Assembly: GCF_017875315.1 (NCBI RefSeq) | Contig: NZ_JAGGMM010000001.1 | Location: forward strand, 620,001-684,000 | Length of the DNA stretch: 64,000 nt | Reading direction: 5' to 3' | DNA from: Methanomicrobium sp. W14 | GTDB lineage: Archaea > Halobacteriota > Methanomicrobia > Methanomicrobiales > Methanomicrobiaceae | Part shown: positions 43,335 to 53,061 of the stretch, one piece after another | Layout of the letters: the number at the start of each line of letters is the position of its first letter | How positions within the stretch are numbered: position 1 is the stretch's first letter | Program-made: the position numbers and the translations under genes | The notes under the pieces: generated by a model | Database searches by the model: none | Seen by the model: only the letters and a program-made list of their open reading frames with translations | Told to the model about the DNA's origin: nothing

Positions 43335-44216
43335 TTGGTGATCTTTATATTTGATTATTTGCGGGGAGCAGGAACATTAATCGGACTTGCTACAGGAGAC
43401 GCTCTTGGCGCGCCTCTGGAGGGGCTTAAAGCAAAAAAGGAGGTATATTCCGAAATGATATCCGGAGGTCTGCATTACACGGGTGCCGGGGGCATAACTG
43501 ATGACACTTTGTCAGCACTTGCAATCTGTGAATCGCTTATCGAAAACGAGGGATTCTCTCCTGAAGATATAGCATTCAGAATATGCAGCGAATTTCTGAT
43601 GCACCCGCAATTTTTCGGGCCGACATCAGCAGAAGTTTTCATCAGCATGCTTAAGGGCAAAAATCCGTTCGAAATTTCAAAAAGGATTGGAGAGAGGGGA
43701 GGAGGAACAACCAACGGGAGCGTCATGCGTGGAGCCCCGATAGGAATTTTTTTTCCTCCGGATAAAACAAGAATGCCAAGCATAGTCTGCTCACGGATAA
43801 CCCATTACAACCCCGTCTCATGTGAATGCTCCGCCTTTGTTAACAATATGATAAGCAGAATGTGCAGGGGGGAGGACAGGAATACTGCTTTTACTAAGGC
43901 GTTTTCGGAATGCGAGATCAAAAGAACCCAAAAAATCCTTTCACAGTATAAAAAATACCCCATGATACCCTCCCTTGATTCCCTCCAGGCAACACACTGC
44001 GCGCTGTCAGTATTCATGGAATCCAAAAATTTTGAGGAAATGCTTATACTGGCTGTAAACATGGGAGGAGATACCGATACAATAGGTGCTGTATGCGGCG
44101 CTATGGGTGGTGCACTCTGGGGCTGCAACGAAATTCCCTTAAGATGGAGAGGGGCTCTAAAAGAGTCGGGAAGAATAGAAAATGACGCATTCAGACTTGC
44201 AGATGTCTCCCTCTAA
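43335..44216 (+). CDS. ADP-ribosylglycohydrolase family protein
   Basis: A 293-residue DraG-like hydrolase that removes ADP-ribose from proteins or related molecules, using two Mg ions. Metal-binding motifs are GGITDDTLSALAIC near residue 52 and MGGDTDTIGAVCGAMGGALWG near 246, with GLATGDALGAPLEG at the start. TTG 43335 or GTG 43338 could be the start; no clear ribosome-binding site decides. It converges with the UPF0179 gene, overlapping by 4 nt. No ADP-ribosyltransferase gene is nearby. Confidence 0.88.
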   Translation: MVIFIFDYLRGAGTLIGLATGDALGAPLEGLKAKKEVYSEMISGGLHYTGAGGITDDTLSALAICESLIENEGFSPEDIAFRICSEFLMHPQFFGPTSAEVFISMLKGKNPFEISKRIGERGGGTTNGSVMRGAPIGIFFPPDKTRMPSIVCSRITHYNPVSCECSAFVNNMISRMCRGEDRNTAFTKAFSECEIKRTQKILSQYKKYPMIPSLDSLQATHCALSVFMESKNFEEMLILAVNMGGDTDTIGAVCGAMGGALWGCNEIPLRWRGALKESGRIENDAFRLADVSL

Positions 44217-44668
44217 TCATCCAGAGGACTCAGCTCCACTTTTTTGAGAGTTTTTCCCCTGAGACATTCAAAACCCTGACTGTCTGAAACCGATGATACA
44301 AGGTAGCGTTCACCTTCCGAGAGCCCTTCTGCAAGACAAAGGTCATAGTTTTTGCACCCGGCTTCAGTACAGGAAGGTTCATACGAGATTTCCGAGTTTA
44401 ATATTGCTTTTTTTGAGTCAACGAGAGCTGCAACGGGAGCTTCGACCACTTCAACTGCACAGACTCCGCCATAATGGATGTTACACGAATGCACGGTATC
44501 ATTTTTAAGTCCGGTAACCCTGTAGCGTCTTTTCGGGACAAGGTTATTGCATACCTTAAACATCCTGCACCCTTCGCATTCGGGCAGCTCTCCTTTGTAT
44601 ATGAATTCAAGGCCCGGTTTTGAGAGTAATTTACCTATAAGAGTTATACGTGTCTGATTCTCTGACAT
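44213..44668 (-). CDS. UPF0179 family cysteine-rich protein
   Basis: A 151-residue archaeal protein with the family pattern ITLIGKLLSKPGLEFIYKG, CEGCRMFKVCNNL, and a second cysteine set (PSCTEAGCKNYDLC). The two clusters, of the type CxxCxxxxxC, suggest metal or iron-sulfur binding. No function is known for UPF0179. It follows egsA by 6 nt on the same strand. Confidence 0.87.
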   Translation of the reverse strand: MSENQTRITLIGKLLSKPGLEFIYKGELPECEGCRMFKVCNNLVPKRRYRVTGLKNDTVHSCNIHYGGVCAVEVVEAPVAALVDSKKAILNSEISYEPSCTEAGCKNYDLCLAEGLSEGERYLVSSVSDSQGFECLRGKTLKKVELSPLDD

Positions 44669-44674
44669 CCTTCA

Positions 44675-45754
44675 TCACTTCATGTAGAGCATTTTTACCA
44701 GCTTTCTCGCGCATTTATCTTCGAGTCCCATATCAAGAATTGTAAAACGCTCAGGTCTTATGTTTTTTGCCATTAACATGGCTTTTACAGCAGTTTCATC
44801 ATCAATTCCTATTTCAGCAGGTGTCGTAGGTGCGCCAATATCTTTCAGGGATTTTCTGATGCCCCTCCAGTCTCCGCCGTGAAGGTACATCGTCATGATA
44901 GAACCAATGCCACACTGCTCGCCGTGAAGGCCCTTGTTTGGCGCAATAACATCCAGCGCGTGGCTGAATTTGTGCTCTCCGCCTGATGCAGGTCTTGAAG
45001 AGCCTGCTATACTCATCGCAACTCCGGAGGACACAAGAGCCTTTATCACCATCCATGCCCCCTCTTCGGAGCCCGGATACATGAAGCTGGAATTTTTGAC
45101 AAGAATTTCCGCTGTCATTCTTGACAGTGCCGCGGCATATTCGCTTATCGGCTCCCCTTTTATCCTGTGAGACAGTTCCCAGTCAAGGATTGCGGTATAG
45201 TTGGATATTACGTCCGCACACCCTGAAGCCATGAGCCTGTGAGGGGCTCTGGCAATTATCTCTGTATCGGCTACTACTGCATGGGGAGGATGCGCATCAA
45301 GAGACACACTACCGTTTTCAGTAGGAACGGAGGCCCGTGAAGAAGCAATGCCGTCATGCGAGGCCGCCGTAGGGACGCTGATAAACTGGCTGTCAGTGTT
45401 GTAGGAGACAACCTTTGCCAGGTCAATTACCTTACCGCCGCCTACACCCACAAGAAAGTCAAAATCATGCGCGATTTTCTCCACTTTTTCGATTGTGGGA
45501 ACAGAGATGTTGTCCGCAAGAAAAACGTCCACATCATATTTCTCCCCGAGGAGATCACGTGCATGGCCACCGGCAGCCTTTATTGTATTTTTGCCGGATA
45601 TAACGAGTGCAGACTTTCCAAGATGCAGGTCTTCGCAGACTTTCGGGAGCTGTTCTATAATTCCGTGGCCTATAAGAACGTCCCTTGGCATCTGAAGCCA
45701 TTTTGATTTGTCGAACCGTGGTGTTTTGAGTACTTTTATACTATCTGCGCTCAT
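44675..45754 (-). CDS. egsA: sn-glycerol-1-phosphate dehydrogenase
   Basis: A 359-residue enzyme that reduces dihydroxyacetone phosphate to glycerol-1-phosphate, setting archaeal lipid stereochemistry. The NAD(P) site is FLVGVGGGKVIDLAKVVSY, followed by ISVPTAASHDGIASSRASV. Zinc ligands lie in MASGCADVISNYTA, GGEHKFSHALD and LHGEQCGIGSIM. Length and motifs are standard. It diverges from the DUF63 gene with only 14 bp between start codons. Confidence 0.96.
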   Translation of the reverse strand: MSADSIKVLKTPRFDKSKWLQMPRDVLIGHGIIEQLPKVCEDLHLGKSALVISGKNTIKAAGGHARDLLGEKYDVDVFLADNISVPTIEKVEKIAHDFDFLVGVGGGKVIDLAKVVSYNTDSQFISVPTAASHDGIASSRASVPTENGSVSLDAHPPHAVVADTEIIARAPHRLMASGCADVISNYTAILDWELSHRIKGEPISEYAAALSRMTAEILVKNSSFMYPGSEEGAWMVIKALVSSGVAMSIAGSSRPASGGEHKFSHALDVIAPNKGLHGEQCGIGSIMTMYLHGGDWRGIRKSLKDIGAPTTPAEIGIDDETAVKAMLMAKNIRPERFTILDMGLEDKCARKLVKMLYMK

Positions 45755-45768
45755 TGTTTTATCAATAA

Positions 45769-46614
45769 ATGATAGGGGATTTTATATACAAATATTACGT
45801 CGGTCCGATTATTAACGGAGGGGCGTATACAGTAGTCGATACACTCACCTATGCCGCAATTCTCATTATTGCCGTATATCTTGTATACAGGTGGCTTTTG
45901 AAAGCCAATATCTCAATAGATCACGAGTTTGTGCTTTCACTTATTCCCTATGTTGTTCTCGGCGGCCTTCTGAGAGTTGTTGAGGATACAGGAATAATAC
46001 CATACCCCTGGTACGTGCTCCTTATAACGCCTCTGATTTATTTTGTAATATTTTTCTATGCGATATCCGCACTGGTAATCTCGCGGATTCTGGAAAGAAA
46101 AAAGATAATTGAACGATACAGCAGGGGATTTAGCATTGCGGGAATATTCGCATGCGTAGTATCCCTTATACCGCTTTTATACGTAGGGATAACGGAGACA
46201 CAGATAAACCTTTTTGTAATGATGTCCATTCTTGGAATGGCATCCGTAACATCCCTTCTTGTATGGGGATTTATCAGGCATATCCTAAAATGGGAGTATG
46301 TATCAGACATTCTCTATAAACTACTGATATTCGGGCATATGCTTGATGCCAGCGCGACAAGTTTCGGAATAGACCTTCACGAACTACATTACGTCGAGCA
46401 ACACGTTGTGGGTTCCGCGCTTATAAACTCTACCGGAACCGCATTTTCAATGTTCGCACTGAAACTTATTGTGATAATCCCCGGAATATATATCCTTGAA
46501 ATGTACAGAAAAGAGGGAAGCCAGCCGTTATGGCACCTTATACTCTTTGCAATGATAATGGTCGGCATGGCCCCGGGTATACGTGATATGGTCAGGATGA
46601 TTCTTTATGTTTAA
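45769..46614 (+). CDS. DUF63 family membrane protein
   Basis: A 281-residue protein with about seven membrane helices, recognised as the archaeal DUF63 family by VPYVVLGGLLRVVEDTG-like sequence near residue 65, GHMLDASATSFGID near 190 and YVEQHVVGSALI near 208. No function is known. Start ATG 45769 is 14 bp from the divergent egsA start, so its promoter must overlap egsA coding sequence. It overlaps the SpoIIM-like gene by 8 nt. Confidence 0.88.
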   Translation: MIGDFIYKYYVGPIINGGAYTVVDTLTYAAILIIAVYLVYRWLLKANISIDHEFVLSLIPYVVLGGLLRVVEDTGIIPYPWYVLLITPLIYFVIFFYAISALVISRILERKKIIERYSRGFSIAGIFACVVSLIPLLYVGITETQINLFVMMSILGMASVTSLLVWGFIRHILKWEYVSDILYKLLIFGHMLDASATSFGIDLHELHYVEQHVVGSALINSTGTAFSMFALKLIVIIPGIYILEMYRKEGSQPLWHLILFAMIMVGMAPGIRDMVRMILYV

Positions 46615-47173
46615 TAACAGGCTTTCACTTGCAATACTTCTTTCAGCGGCAATTTTTATTTTTTTCTGCTTTGTCGGCGCTTATTCGATTGCACAGGACG
46701 AAGAAACTGCTGAAAAGCTTATTTCTTCGATACAAAGCGAGATGTATGCATATGTTGCCGATGATAACTCCGCAGTGCTTTCACTGAAGCTTTTTTTAAA
46801 TAACCTTGAGGCCTCGGTTTTATTGTTCATCGGCGGAGCGACGTTCGGAATAGTGACACTTTTTGTCCTGATGTCAAACGGCGTAATAATAGGGTTTGTC
46901 ATAAGCTATGCATCAGGCAGGGAAGGTCTGCTTCCTATTGCCGCTTCAATAATCCCACACGGGATTATGGAGATACCTGCATTTCTTATTGCGGCAGGTC
47001 TCGGACTTATGCTCTCGGAATCCCTCTGGGCTGAACTTCACGGAAAAGGTGACAGTGCCTGCGATGCAAAAAAACTCGCAAAGAAATTTATAACTATCGT
47101 AATTCCCCTTCTTGCGCTTGCAGCAGTTACAGAGGCATTTATTACGCCCCAAATCATAGATCTAGTACTTTAA
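46607..47173 (+). CDS. SpoIIM-like (stage II sporulation M) membrane protein
   Basis: A 188-residue integral membrane protein of the SpoIIM/DUF95 family. After the first helix and a short outer loop come FLNNLEASVLLFIGGATFGI, NGVIIGFVISYA and the signature SIIPHGIMEIPAFLIAAGLGL. In archaea these proteins are not connected with sporulation. It overlaps DUF63 by 8 nt and precedes proS, so the three may form a unit. Confidence 0.88.
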   Translation: MFNNRLSLAILLSAAIFIFFCFVGAYSIAQDEETAEKLISSIQSEMYAYVADDNSAVLSLKLFLNNLEASVLLFIGGATFGIVTLFVLMSNGVIIGFVISYASGREGLLPIAASIIPHGIMEIPAFLIAAGLGLMLSESLWAELHGKGDSACDAKKLAKKFITIVIPLLALAAVTEAFITPQIIDLVL

Positions 47174-47188
47174 GGAGTCTAAAAATCA

Positions 47189-48622
47189 ATGGCAGAAGAC
47201 AGCGGAGCACTCCCGTCAAAAAGCAACTTCAGTGAATGGTACAATGAGATACTCTGGCGTGCGGAGATTATGGACGTACGCTACCCGGTAAAAGGACTTT
47301 ACGTCTGGTTTCCCTTCGGCTTTTCCCTGAGGCGCTCAACTTATACAATACTTCGTGAACTAATGGACAGGGACCACGAGGAGACCCTGTTCCCACTCCT
47401 GATTCCTGAAAACGAATTCATGAAAGAGGCTGAACATATAAAAGGGTTTGAAGAGGAGGTCTACTGGGTTACACACGGGGGGTCAACAGAGCTTGACGTC
47501 AAACTGGCCTTAAGGCCTACAAGCGAGACCGCCATTTACCCTATGTACGCATTATGGGTGCGTTCCCATGCAGATCTGCCTTTAAAGCTCTACCAGATTG
47601 TCAACACCTTCCGCTATGAAACAAAGCACACACGTCCCCTGATAAGACTGCGTGAAATTACGTCCTTTAAGGAAGCCCACACCGTTCATGCCACATGGGA
47701 TGAGGCAAAAGAGCAGGTTGAAGAGGCTATTAGGCTTTACAGGGAGTTTTACAGCAGAATCTGTGTCCCGGTAATATTCTCAAAACGCCCCGAATGGGAC
47801 AAATTTCCCGGCGCAGACTATACCATGGCAGCCGATGCCATAATGCCTGACGGAAAAACACTTCAGGTAGGAACTGTTCACCACCTGGGAAACAACTTCT
47901 CAAAGACTTTTGACCTGAAATATGAGGACGAAAACGGCGAGCAGAGACTTGCATACCAGACATGCTATGGCATATCGGAAAGATGCATTGCAGCTCTCAT
48001 CAGTATCCACGGCGACGACAAAGGCCTTGTTCTTCCGCCTGAAATTGCTCCGGTTCAGGTTGTAATTGTGCCGATTCTTACAAAGAAAAACACCGGTGAA
48101 ATAACAGAAGCCGTGAAAAAACTTGAATCAGATATAAAGACCGCAGGTCTGCGGGTAAAAACTGATTTCAGGGCGCTTCGCCCCGGGGCGAAATATTATC
48201 ACTGGGAGATGAGAGGTGTTCCGTTAAGAGTCGAAATAGGCCCGAGAGATCTCGAAAAAGGTGTTATTACTGCCGTAAACCGCTACGGCCGGAAAGTGCA
48301 GATTGATATCAGTGATGCAGTCACAGGTATCAGGGAGCAGCTTGAGACATTCAGGCAGGAAATGACAAAAAACGCCTCTGAAAAAATCAAAACCCAGATA
48401 AAGCCCGTTTCTTCGCTTGAAGAAGCAAAGGAAGCTGTTTCAAAAGGAGTAGCCGTTGTCCACTGGTGCGGATGCAGGGACTGTGCTGATGCAATCGAAA
48501 AAGAGATGGATGTAAGCGTCCTCGGAAGTGAAATAAGGTCCGAGTTCATTGAAGAGAAAGACGGGAAATGCATAATCTGCGGAAAGCCCGCAAAACCTGC
48601 TCTTGTAGCAAGGACTTACTGA
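47189..48622 (+). CDS. proS: Prolyl-tRNA synthetase, archaeal type
   Basis: A 477-residue class II synthetase. Motif 1 ([19 protein letters not shown]), motif 2 ([19 protein letters not shown]) and motif 3 ([19 protein letters not shown]) are complete. The anticodon domain follows near residue 290, and the C-terminal zinc-binding domain ([15 protein letters not shown] and [17 protein letters not shown]) marks the archaeal/eukaryotic form. AAGGAG lies before the ATG. Confidence 0.96.
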   Translation: MAEDSGALPSKSNFSEWYNEILWRAEIMDVRYPVKGLYVWFPFGFSLRRSTYTILRELMDRDHEETLFPLLIPENEFMKEAEHIKGFEEEVYWVTHGGSTELDVKLALRPTSETAIYPMYALWVRSHADLPLKLYQIVNTFRYETKHTRPLIRLREITSFKEAHTVHATWDEAKEQVEEAIRLYREFYSRICVPVIFSKRPEWDKFPGADYTMAADAIMPDGKTLQVGTVHHLGNNFSKTFDLKYEDENGEQRLAYQTCYGISERCIAALISIHGDDKGLVLPPEIAPVQVVIVPILTKKNTGEITEAVKKLESDIKTAGLRVKTDFRALRPGAKYYHWEMRGVPLRVEIGPRDLEKGVITAVNRYGRKVQIDISDAVTGIREQLETFRQEMTKNASEKIKTQIKPVSSLEEAKEAVSKGVAVVHWCGCRDCADAIEKEMDVSVLGSEIRSEFIEEKDGKCIICGKPAKPALVARTY

Positions 48623-48850
48623 AATAATAAAACAATAAAACAAAAAAACTATTTCTCCCTGAAATCTTTTTTTGCAGATTCCTGAATTCCCCGGAAAAAT
48701 ATTATAATTTCTCAGTATACAACCCAAAAAACCGCACCTTCAGGGTCAGTCCGTATATGCTTAAATCCGCGATTCCGGACATCCACTTTAAACTATATTT
48801 ATCGGGAAACTACGCTGATATTATAACATAAAAAGGATAAAGAAGCAAAA

Positions 48851-49462
48851 ATGAAAATGAGCGAAGAAGAAAGAATTTATGCAGGAAAACTTTTTGATGC
48901 ACGTTCACAGGAGCTGCGTGACATAAAACACAAAGCCCATGAACTGTGCCGGAAATTCAACTCCCTTGATGAGTATGATGAAAAACGCCTTCCGATTATT
49001 AAGGAATTTATCGGCTCGATAGGTGAAAAATACTATTTTCAGGGGCCTGTACAGTTCAATTACGGCTGCCACACGTACATCGGTGAAAATTTCTTTGCTA
49101 ATTTCAACACCGTGATTATGGACGACGGAAAAGTTTTCATTGGGGACAACGTTATGTTCGGACCCAACGTTTCACTGATGGCAACAACACACCCGCTGCT
49201 CTCCAAAGAAAGGACTGCCATGAAATACGAAGACGGACACGTCTCAATGTCGGAATATGCAGGTGAAATACATATAGGAAACAATGTATGGATTGCGTGC
49301 AATGTAGTCATCTGCGGGGGAGTGCATATAGGAGACAACTCGGTAATCGGAGCCGGAAGCGTCGTAACAAAAGACATCCCAAAAAATCATCTTGCATTCG
49401 GAGTCCCGTGCAGACCGGTCCGCCCGATAACGGAAAAAGATTCTAAAATGAACCTGCTGTAA
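48851..49462 (+). CDS. Hexapeptide-repeat sugar O-acetyltransferase
   Basis: A 203-residue left-handed beta-helix acetyltransferase of the maltose/galactoside (LacA/Maa) type. The N-terminal helix pair (KLFDARSQELRDIKHKAHEL) is the sugar-binding domain; the helix includes YIGENFFANFNTVIMDDG, the catalytic His in MATTHPLL, and IGDNSVIGAGSVVTKDIPKN with NHLAFGVPCR at the end. The acceptor is unknown. It stands alone, with a TATA-like ACTATATTTATC about 55 nt upstream and AAGGAT before the ATG. Such genes are often horizontally acquired from bacteria. Confidence 0.88.
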   Translation: MKMSEEERIYAGKLFDARSQELRDIKHKAHELCRKFNSLDEYDEKRLPIIKEFIGSIGEKYYFQGPVQFNYGCHTYIGENFFANFNTVIMDDGKVFIGDNVMFGPNVSLMATTHPLLSKERTAMKYEDGHVSMSEYAGEIHIGNNVWIACNVVICGGVHIGDNSVIGAGSVVTKDIPKNHLAFGVPCRPVRPITEKDSKMNLL

Positions 49463-49664
49463 AATATAAACTGGCTGTATACTTCCCGGAAAAGCACAAT
49501 TTATTTAATTATATTTATTTTTTTAAGCAGTCACTTTTTCGAATACTAATTTTATTATCAGAGTGACATGATTAAAACGTAAGAAATATCTCCAATAAAT
49601 ATTTATTTTCACTTCCCTGAAAGGTAACTATCAGCCATACGAAACTCTATGAAGGTAATCACAA

Positions 49665-51446
49665 ATGCAAAAATGGAGATGCAGAGTCTGCGGGTATATC
49701 TACGATGAAGAAAATGGAGAGCCTGCAACAGGAACAAAACCAGGTACACCATTCAGAGACCTTCCAAAAGACTGGAAATGCCCCATATGCGGAGCTGACA
49801 AAAATTCATTCAGTGTCGCGGACCCTGAAATGGAAAAAGAAAAAAGCGGCGGTAAAACAGTATCCGATCTTATCATATCAGAACTCCTGGACTGGGGAGT
49901 AAACGTTGTCTTCGGGCTTCCCGGAACATCCTCTCTGGGTCTTGTCGAGGCAATCAGAAAAAACAGTAAGATGCAATATATTGTCGTAAGACATGAGGAG
50001 AACGCAGCTATGGCGGCTTCGGCATACAACAAATATACAGGCAAAATCGCAGCATGCCTTACAATCGCGGGACCGGGAGCAACAAACCTTGCAACAGGAC
50101 TTTATGACGCAAAAGAAGACCATGCATCAGTTATATCAATCAACGGTCAGGTGAAGTTTCAGTATACAGGCCCGGGAGGCATACAGGAGATAGACCTGGA
50201 CGCATTTTTCAGACCGATAACGGTCTATAACAACACGATTTATGACAGCCACACGGCGCTTCTTATTCTTACAAAAGCCCTGAAATCCGCCATAATAAAA
50301 AAAGGAGTCGCACAGGTCTCGATACCTAACAATATACAGAAAGAATACATCGGGGAAGAACTATGCTGCCGTGAAAACTGCATAAAAGACTTCAGAATAA
50401 TACCTGGTACTGAAGAACTGGAAAAAGCGGCGTCTCTTATAAACAATTCAAAAAACCCTGTTATTATAGCAGGTTTCGGATGCAGAAATTCAGGTGACAA
50501 GGTAATTGAACTTGCAAAAAAAAACGGTTCTCCTATTGTTACGACATTCAGGGCAAAGGGAATAATCCCGGAATACGAAAAGCTAAACCTGGGAATCTTA
50601 GGCTCTGTAGGAACACCGCATGCAAGGGAATTTGTAAACGGTTCCGACCTTCTTATTGCAGCAGGAGCCGGATTTTCCCAGTTCACGAACATTCCTGTTG
50701 ACAAAAAAATAGTCCAGATAGACCTTGACCCGATGAAACTTGAGAAAAGTACTCAGGGAATATCCCTGTGGGGCAACTGCGACCTTGTATTACCCTTGCT
50801 GACAGAGAAAGTCAAAAGTAGAAAATACTCTGAAAAACTTGAAAAAATTTGTAATTTAAAGAAAAAATGGTATGAAAAACTTGAAATGGAGGCTGATGAT
50901 ACAATGACACCCATAAGGCCCCCTTATATTATGAAGATACTTTCGGAAACAATACCGGAAGATGCCCTAATAGCTCTTGATGTCGGTGAAAACCAGTGGT
51001 GGTTCGGCAGAAACTTCAGGATGAAGAATCAGCTCTTCGCGATGTCGGGTTATCTCGGAACCATGGGATTCGGGTTTCCCGCCGCGATTGCCGGAAAGAT
51101 TGCATATCCTGAAAAGGACGTATTCTGCATAACAGGTGACGGGGGATTTGCAATGGCAATGGCCGACTTTGTGACTGCCGTAAAATACAATCTTCCTGTA
51201 ATTGTGGTGATTCTTTCAAACAGACAGTTTGGCATGATACAGGTTGAACAGATGATGGAAAAATACCCAAATTACTCCACAGAACTTCTTAATCCGGATT
51301 TTTCTGCATATGCAAAATCATGCGGAGGCGACGGGATAAGAGTTGAAAAACCAAAAGACCTCGGGCCTGCACTAATCAAGGCCATAAAATCCAAAAAACC
51401 TTTCATAGTTGATATCGACACAGACCCAAGAAGGTTTACAACTTAA
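49665..51446 (+). CDS. Rubredoxin-TPP enzyme fusion (pyruvate oxidase/acetolactate synthase-like)
   Basis: A 593-residue fusion. Residues 1-53 are a full rubredoxin: [13 protein letters not shown] and [13 protein letters not shown] give the two CxxCG iron ligand pairs. Residues about 65-593 are a thiamine-pyrophosphate enzyme: [16 protein letters not shown] and [17 protein letters not shown] with the catalytic Glu, the middle Rossmann-like domain ([14 protein letters not shown]), and TPP binding by [12 protein letters not shown] and [14 protein letters not shown] plus a downstream Asn. Family members are acetolactate synthase, pyruvate oxidase, oxalyl-CoA decarboxylase and others. A fused rubredoxin points to electron transfer, so an oxidative decarboxylase is more likely than plain acetolactate synthase. 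The substrate is unknown. GAAGGTAA precedes the ATG. Confidence 0.85.
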   Translation: MQKWRCRVCGYIYDEENGEPATGTKPGTPFRDLPKDWKCPICGADKNSFSVADPEMEKEKSGGKTVSDLIISELLDWGVNVVFGLPGTSSLGLVEAIRKNSKMQYIVVRHEENAAMAASAYNKYTGKIAACLTIAGPGATNLATGLYDAKEDHASVISINGQVKFQYTGPGGIQEIDLDAFFRPITVYNNTIYDSHTALLILTKALKSAIIKKGVAQVSIPNNIQKEYIGEELCCRENCIKDFRIIPGTEELEKAASLINNSKNPVIIAGFGCRNSGDKVIELAKKNGSPIVTTFRAKGIIPEYEKLNLGILGSVGTPHAREFVNGSDLLIAAGAGFSQFTNIPVDKKIVQIDLDPMKLEKSTQGISLWGNCDLVLPLLTEKVKSRKYSEKLEKICNLKKKWYEKLEMEADDTMTPIRPPYIMKILSETIPEDALIALDVGENQWWFGRNFRMKNQLFAMSGYLGTMGFGFPAAIAGKIAYPEKDVFCITGDGGFAMAMADFVTAVKYNLPVIVVILSNRQFGMIQVEQMMEKYPNYSTELLNPDFSAYAKSCGGDGIRVEKPKDLGPALIKAIKSKKPFIVDIDTDPRRFTT

Positions 51447-51468
51447 ATAAACCAAAAAATAAAATAAT

Positions 51469-53061
51469 TTATTCTGAGATAATCCTTTTTATCTCATCTA
51501 TTATCTCATAAAATGCCGTTTCATCCGGTTTTCCCTTTGCAAATTCCACATCCGAACATTTTAAAAGTATCTCACGGATTTCGTTTTTGTTAACGTGCCC
51601 GGAAGGAAGAACCTTTATTATCTCCTCGTTGGTCTTTTCGGTTTTATCCCCGTATTTATACGTAAGATAGAGCCTCAAAGCCTGACCGGTCCTCGAATAA
51701 GCCTGTATATACTCTTCTTTTTCGAACAGTGATACTGCCTTTTCAAGAAGGGACATGGCCTCTTTGTACGGGTCTATAATTCTAGGCGGAACGAAAGGCT
51801 CTTTTATGGCATCAGGTTTTTTTATGAGATATTTCTTCAGGTATTTCCTGTATACTGCATATATGATTATAATCCCTGAAACAACTATAACCAGAAGCAG
51901 CAGCAGTCCGGGGACTGAATTTTCATCTTTACTTATCGTATATCCAAACGATTCAAGACTTGAATTAGGGAAAAATGTCGCATTGAGATAAGCTCCTTTG
52001 CCTTTCTCATCGGAATACCATACCTGAAGATACGACCCGTTGTAGGTCGCATTTATCTGCGTTCCAAAAGAACTGTAATTACCTTTCTCCAGAAGGCCCG
52101 CAAATTTTTTGTAGGTCTCATTTTCCGTAAGGCTGTCAGGAAGGGTAGTGGACATGTTTGTTGTCTGAAGTATATACGAGACATTTCCCGAATCAACATA
52201 GCCGTCTACCGACACATTCCCGGAATCTGAACCAGTACTGTAGAGTTTTCCGAAAGAACCGGTATCTTCGGAGGACGGAGATACCGAAAGTTCACCCGGT
52301 GTAAATCCCTGACCGGTCAGGCTCTGGTTCACGGACATATAAAGAGTGTTATTCTCGATTATAGCTGCAAGAGAACTCTTCTGCCGGTTTTTCTCGGCAC
52401 TCTTCTCCTCCATCTGTTTTTTCAGCGCCGATGTATCCTGTGACATCTGGTTGTTCTGTAGTGCCTGCTTCGAAGACTGTCCCTGACTTGGATATAATGA
52501 CGAAGAATAGCCGGAATCAGAACTTCCCTGCGACATCATACTCTGAATTATCTGCTGCATCTGGGAGGATGTGCCGGAATTAGAAGAGGAAGAAGACGCC
52601 TTTGATTCTGTGCTTGTCTGCGAATTTCCTGAACCACTGCTGCCGTTTTGTCCGTTGTCAGAAACAAAATGTATGTATATCGGGTTTAATGAAGCAACGT
52701 AACTGTCAGACTCTGTATACTTAAACGACAGTGTCACCTCTATTGTTTTCTGGCTGTCAGAAGTCCCGGCACTTATAGTGAAGCTGCTGTTTCCTTTTGG
52801 TATCACAATGTTCTGTGAATCAGAGCTGGACGAAGAGTATGAAAATCCCTGTGACCGGGTGGTCTCAGATGTCGTATAGGACAAAATTCCAGAGACATTG
52901 TGGCCTAAACTGTTATCGGTAAATACAGGGACATAAGCCTCGTCACCTGTTTCGAAGTAATAATCAGTATGCTCTGTCTCAAGGCTTATTCCCGCAGCCG
53001 AGACCGGAACGGCAATGAAAAGAAGAAAAATAAGAAAGAGCATCAGATAAGAGCCTTTCAC
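51469..53061 (-). CDS. BatD-like membrane protein, Ser/Gln-rich
   Basis: A 530-residue protein with an N-terminal signal peptide (LFLIFLLFIAVPVSAAG), an immunoglobulin-like outer region, a low-complexity stretch rich in Ser, Gln and Gly (about 145-215), one membrane helix near residue 400 (PGLLLLLVIVVSGIIIIYAV) and a cytoplasmic helical tail of about 110 residues. The tail (AMSLLEKAVSLFEKEEYIQA) resembles tetratricopeptide or DUF4129-like segments. Position after MoxR, DUF58 and VWA genes matches BatD of the Bat aerotolerance operon, though overall similarity is weak. It overlaps the VWA gene by 4 nt. Confidence 0.65.
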   Translation of the reverse strand: MKGSYLMLFLIFLLFIAVPVSAAGISLETEHTDYYFETGDEAYVPVFTDNSLGHNVSGILSYTTSETTRSQGFSYSSSSSDSQNIVIPKGNSSFTISAGTSDSQKTIEVTLSFKYTESDSYVASLNPIYIHFVSDNGQNGSSGSGNSQTSTESKASSSSSNSGTSSQMQQIIQSMMSQGSSDSGYSSSLYPSQGQSSKQALQNNQMSQDTSALKKQMEEKSAEKNRQKSSLAAIIENNTLYMSVNQSLTGQGFTPGELSVSPSSEDTGSFGKLYSTGSDSGNVSVDGYVDSGNVSYILQTTNMSTTLPDSLTENETYKKFAGLLEKGNYSSFGTQINATYNGSYLQVWYSDEKGKGAYLNATFFPNSSLESFGYTISKDENSVPGLLLLLVIVVSGIIIIYAVYRKYLKKYLIKKPDAIKEPFVPPRIIDPYKEAMSLLEKAVSLFEKEEYIQAYSRTGQALRLYLTYKYGDKTEKTNEEIIKVLPSGHVNKNEIREILLKCSDVEFAKGKPDETAFYEIIDEIKRIISE

